A DNA stretch of 6,015 nucleotides from Bordetella parapertussis (GTDB taxonomy: Bacteria; Pseudomonadota; Gammaproteobacteria; Burkholderiales; Burkholderiaceae_B), in contig CAMEAW010000169.1 of NCBI GenBank assembly GCA_945911685.1, forward strand, positions 1-6,015, given 5' to 3'. Within the stretch, counting starts at the first letter, position 1; the number at the start of each line of letters is the position of its first letter. Below the pieces are notes generated by a model. The model ran no database searches and was not told where the DNA came from. It saw nothing but the letters and a program-made list of their open reading frames with translations. A program made the translations under genes and the position numbers. Below, piece by piece: positions 5,601-6,015 of this stretch.

Positions 5601-6015
5601 CCACAACACAAAATATTTTATTCATCATGGCAGATCAGTTTCGGGCCGATCACCTTGGCTGTGACGGACACCCTTACTTAAAAACAGCCAATCTTGATGC
5701 GTTGGCGAAGCGAGGCGTGCGGTTTAGCCACGCCTTTGTCAATTCGGGCGTTTGCGGCCCGTCACGGATGAGTTATTACACGGGGCGCTATCCCTCGAGC
5801 CATGGCACGACCTGGAACCGAGTGCCGTTGTCGATTGGTGAACTGACCTTTGGCGAATATCTCGCACAGGCAAGACGTGATTTGATGCTGGCAGGTAAAA
5901 CGCATGTGATACCGGATCTTGCTGGGATGAAACGCCTGGGTATTGAAGGTGATTCTGAGCTCGGTTATTTGTTAGCGCGTGGCGGTTTTCGTGAACTGGA
6001 TCGCTATGACGGGCA
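5597..6015 (+). CDS. Sulfatase / phosphonate monoester hydrolase-like enzyme (N-terminal part)
   Basis: The gene runs off the window; 139 codons are present of what is usually a 450-550 residue alkaline-phosphatase-superfamily enzyme that hydrolyses sulfate or phosphonate esters. Metal-binding Asp13 is in NILFIMADQFRADHLG (6-21), and the formylglycine signature C53-G-P-S-R57 is followed by TGRYP (62-66), as in Cys-type sulfatases. The spacing of Asp13 and Cys53 resembles phosphonate monoester hydrolases, but the C-terminal metal ligands are outside the window, so the substrate cannot be told. Activity would require conversion of Cys53 to formylglycine by a separate enzyme not seen here. There is no signal peptide, so it is probably cytoplasmic. 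The ATG overlaps the preceding stop by 4 nt (ATGA), and a weak AGAGA lies at 5582-5586. Confidence 0.9.
   Translation, partial: MTTTQNILFIMADQFRADHLGCDGHPYLKTANLDALAKRGVRFSHAFVNSGVCGPSRMSYYTGRYPSSHGTTWNRVPLSIGELTFGEYLAQARRDLMLAGKTHVIPDLAGMKRLGIEGDSELGYLLARGGFRELDRYDG

Overview
The window looks like chromosomal DNA from a betaproteobacterium, most likely of the order Burkholderiales. The evidence is indirect: a long topoisomerase III with two zinc fingers and a histone-H1-like Lys/Ala tail, a small bacterial SET-domain protein, a DUF3429 membrane protein and a DUF455 ferritin-like protein, all on the plus strand. Base composition looks fairly even. I see no tRNA, rRNA, CRISPR array, insertion sequence or phage gene.

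Layout. Bases 1-167 are a non-coding leader (or the very end of an unseen gene) with several small dyads. topB starts at 168 and runs to 2957. It has a complete type IA catalytic core (Tyr327), two four-cysteine zinc fingers, two C-terminal-repeat modules and a 110-residue basic tail with a strict four-residue period. After 47 bp come five closely packed genes: a panB-family ketopantoate hydroxymethyltransferase (TTG start, 3005-3826), a SET-domain lysine methyltransferase (3844-4368), a DUF3429 membrane protein (4377-4829), a DUF455 di-iron ferritin-like protein (4833-5600), and the first 139 codons of a Cys-type sulfatase/phosphonate-monoester-hydrolase-like enzyme (from 5597, running off the window). 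Gaps of 17, 8, 3 and -4 bp, with no visible terminator between them, suggest one transcript. topB may or may not be part of it.

How the parts may fit. There is no single obvious pathway. The most suggestive pairing is the topoisomerase III with an H1-like lysine tail and, two genes on, a SET-domain lysine methyltransferase that itself ends in a short lysine-rich tail. This is reminiscent of bacterial systems in which SET enzymes modify histone-like proteins. It remains inference.

Two sequence-level oddities stand out. One is an 18-bp inverted repeat (one G.T pair, 10-nt loop) inside the 5' coding region of panB, falling on the codons where the protein departs from the usual PanB consensus. 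The other is a pair of A-runs in the topB tail that lie in the A_AAA_AAA slippery phase and have stops close behind them in the -1 frame.
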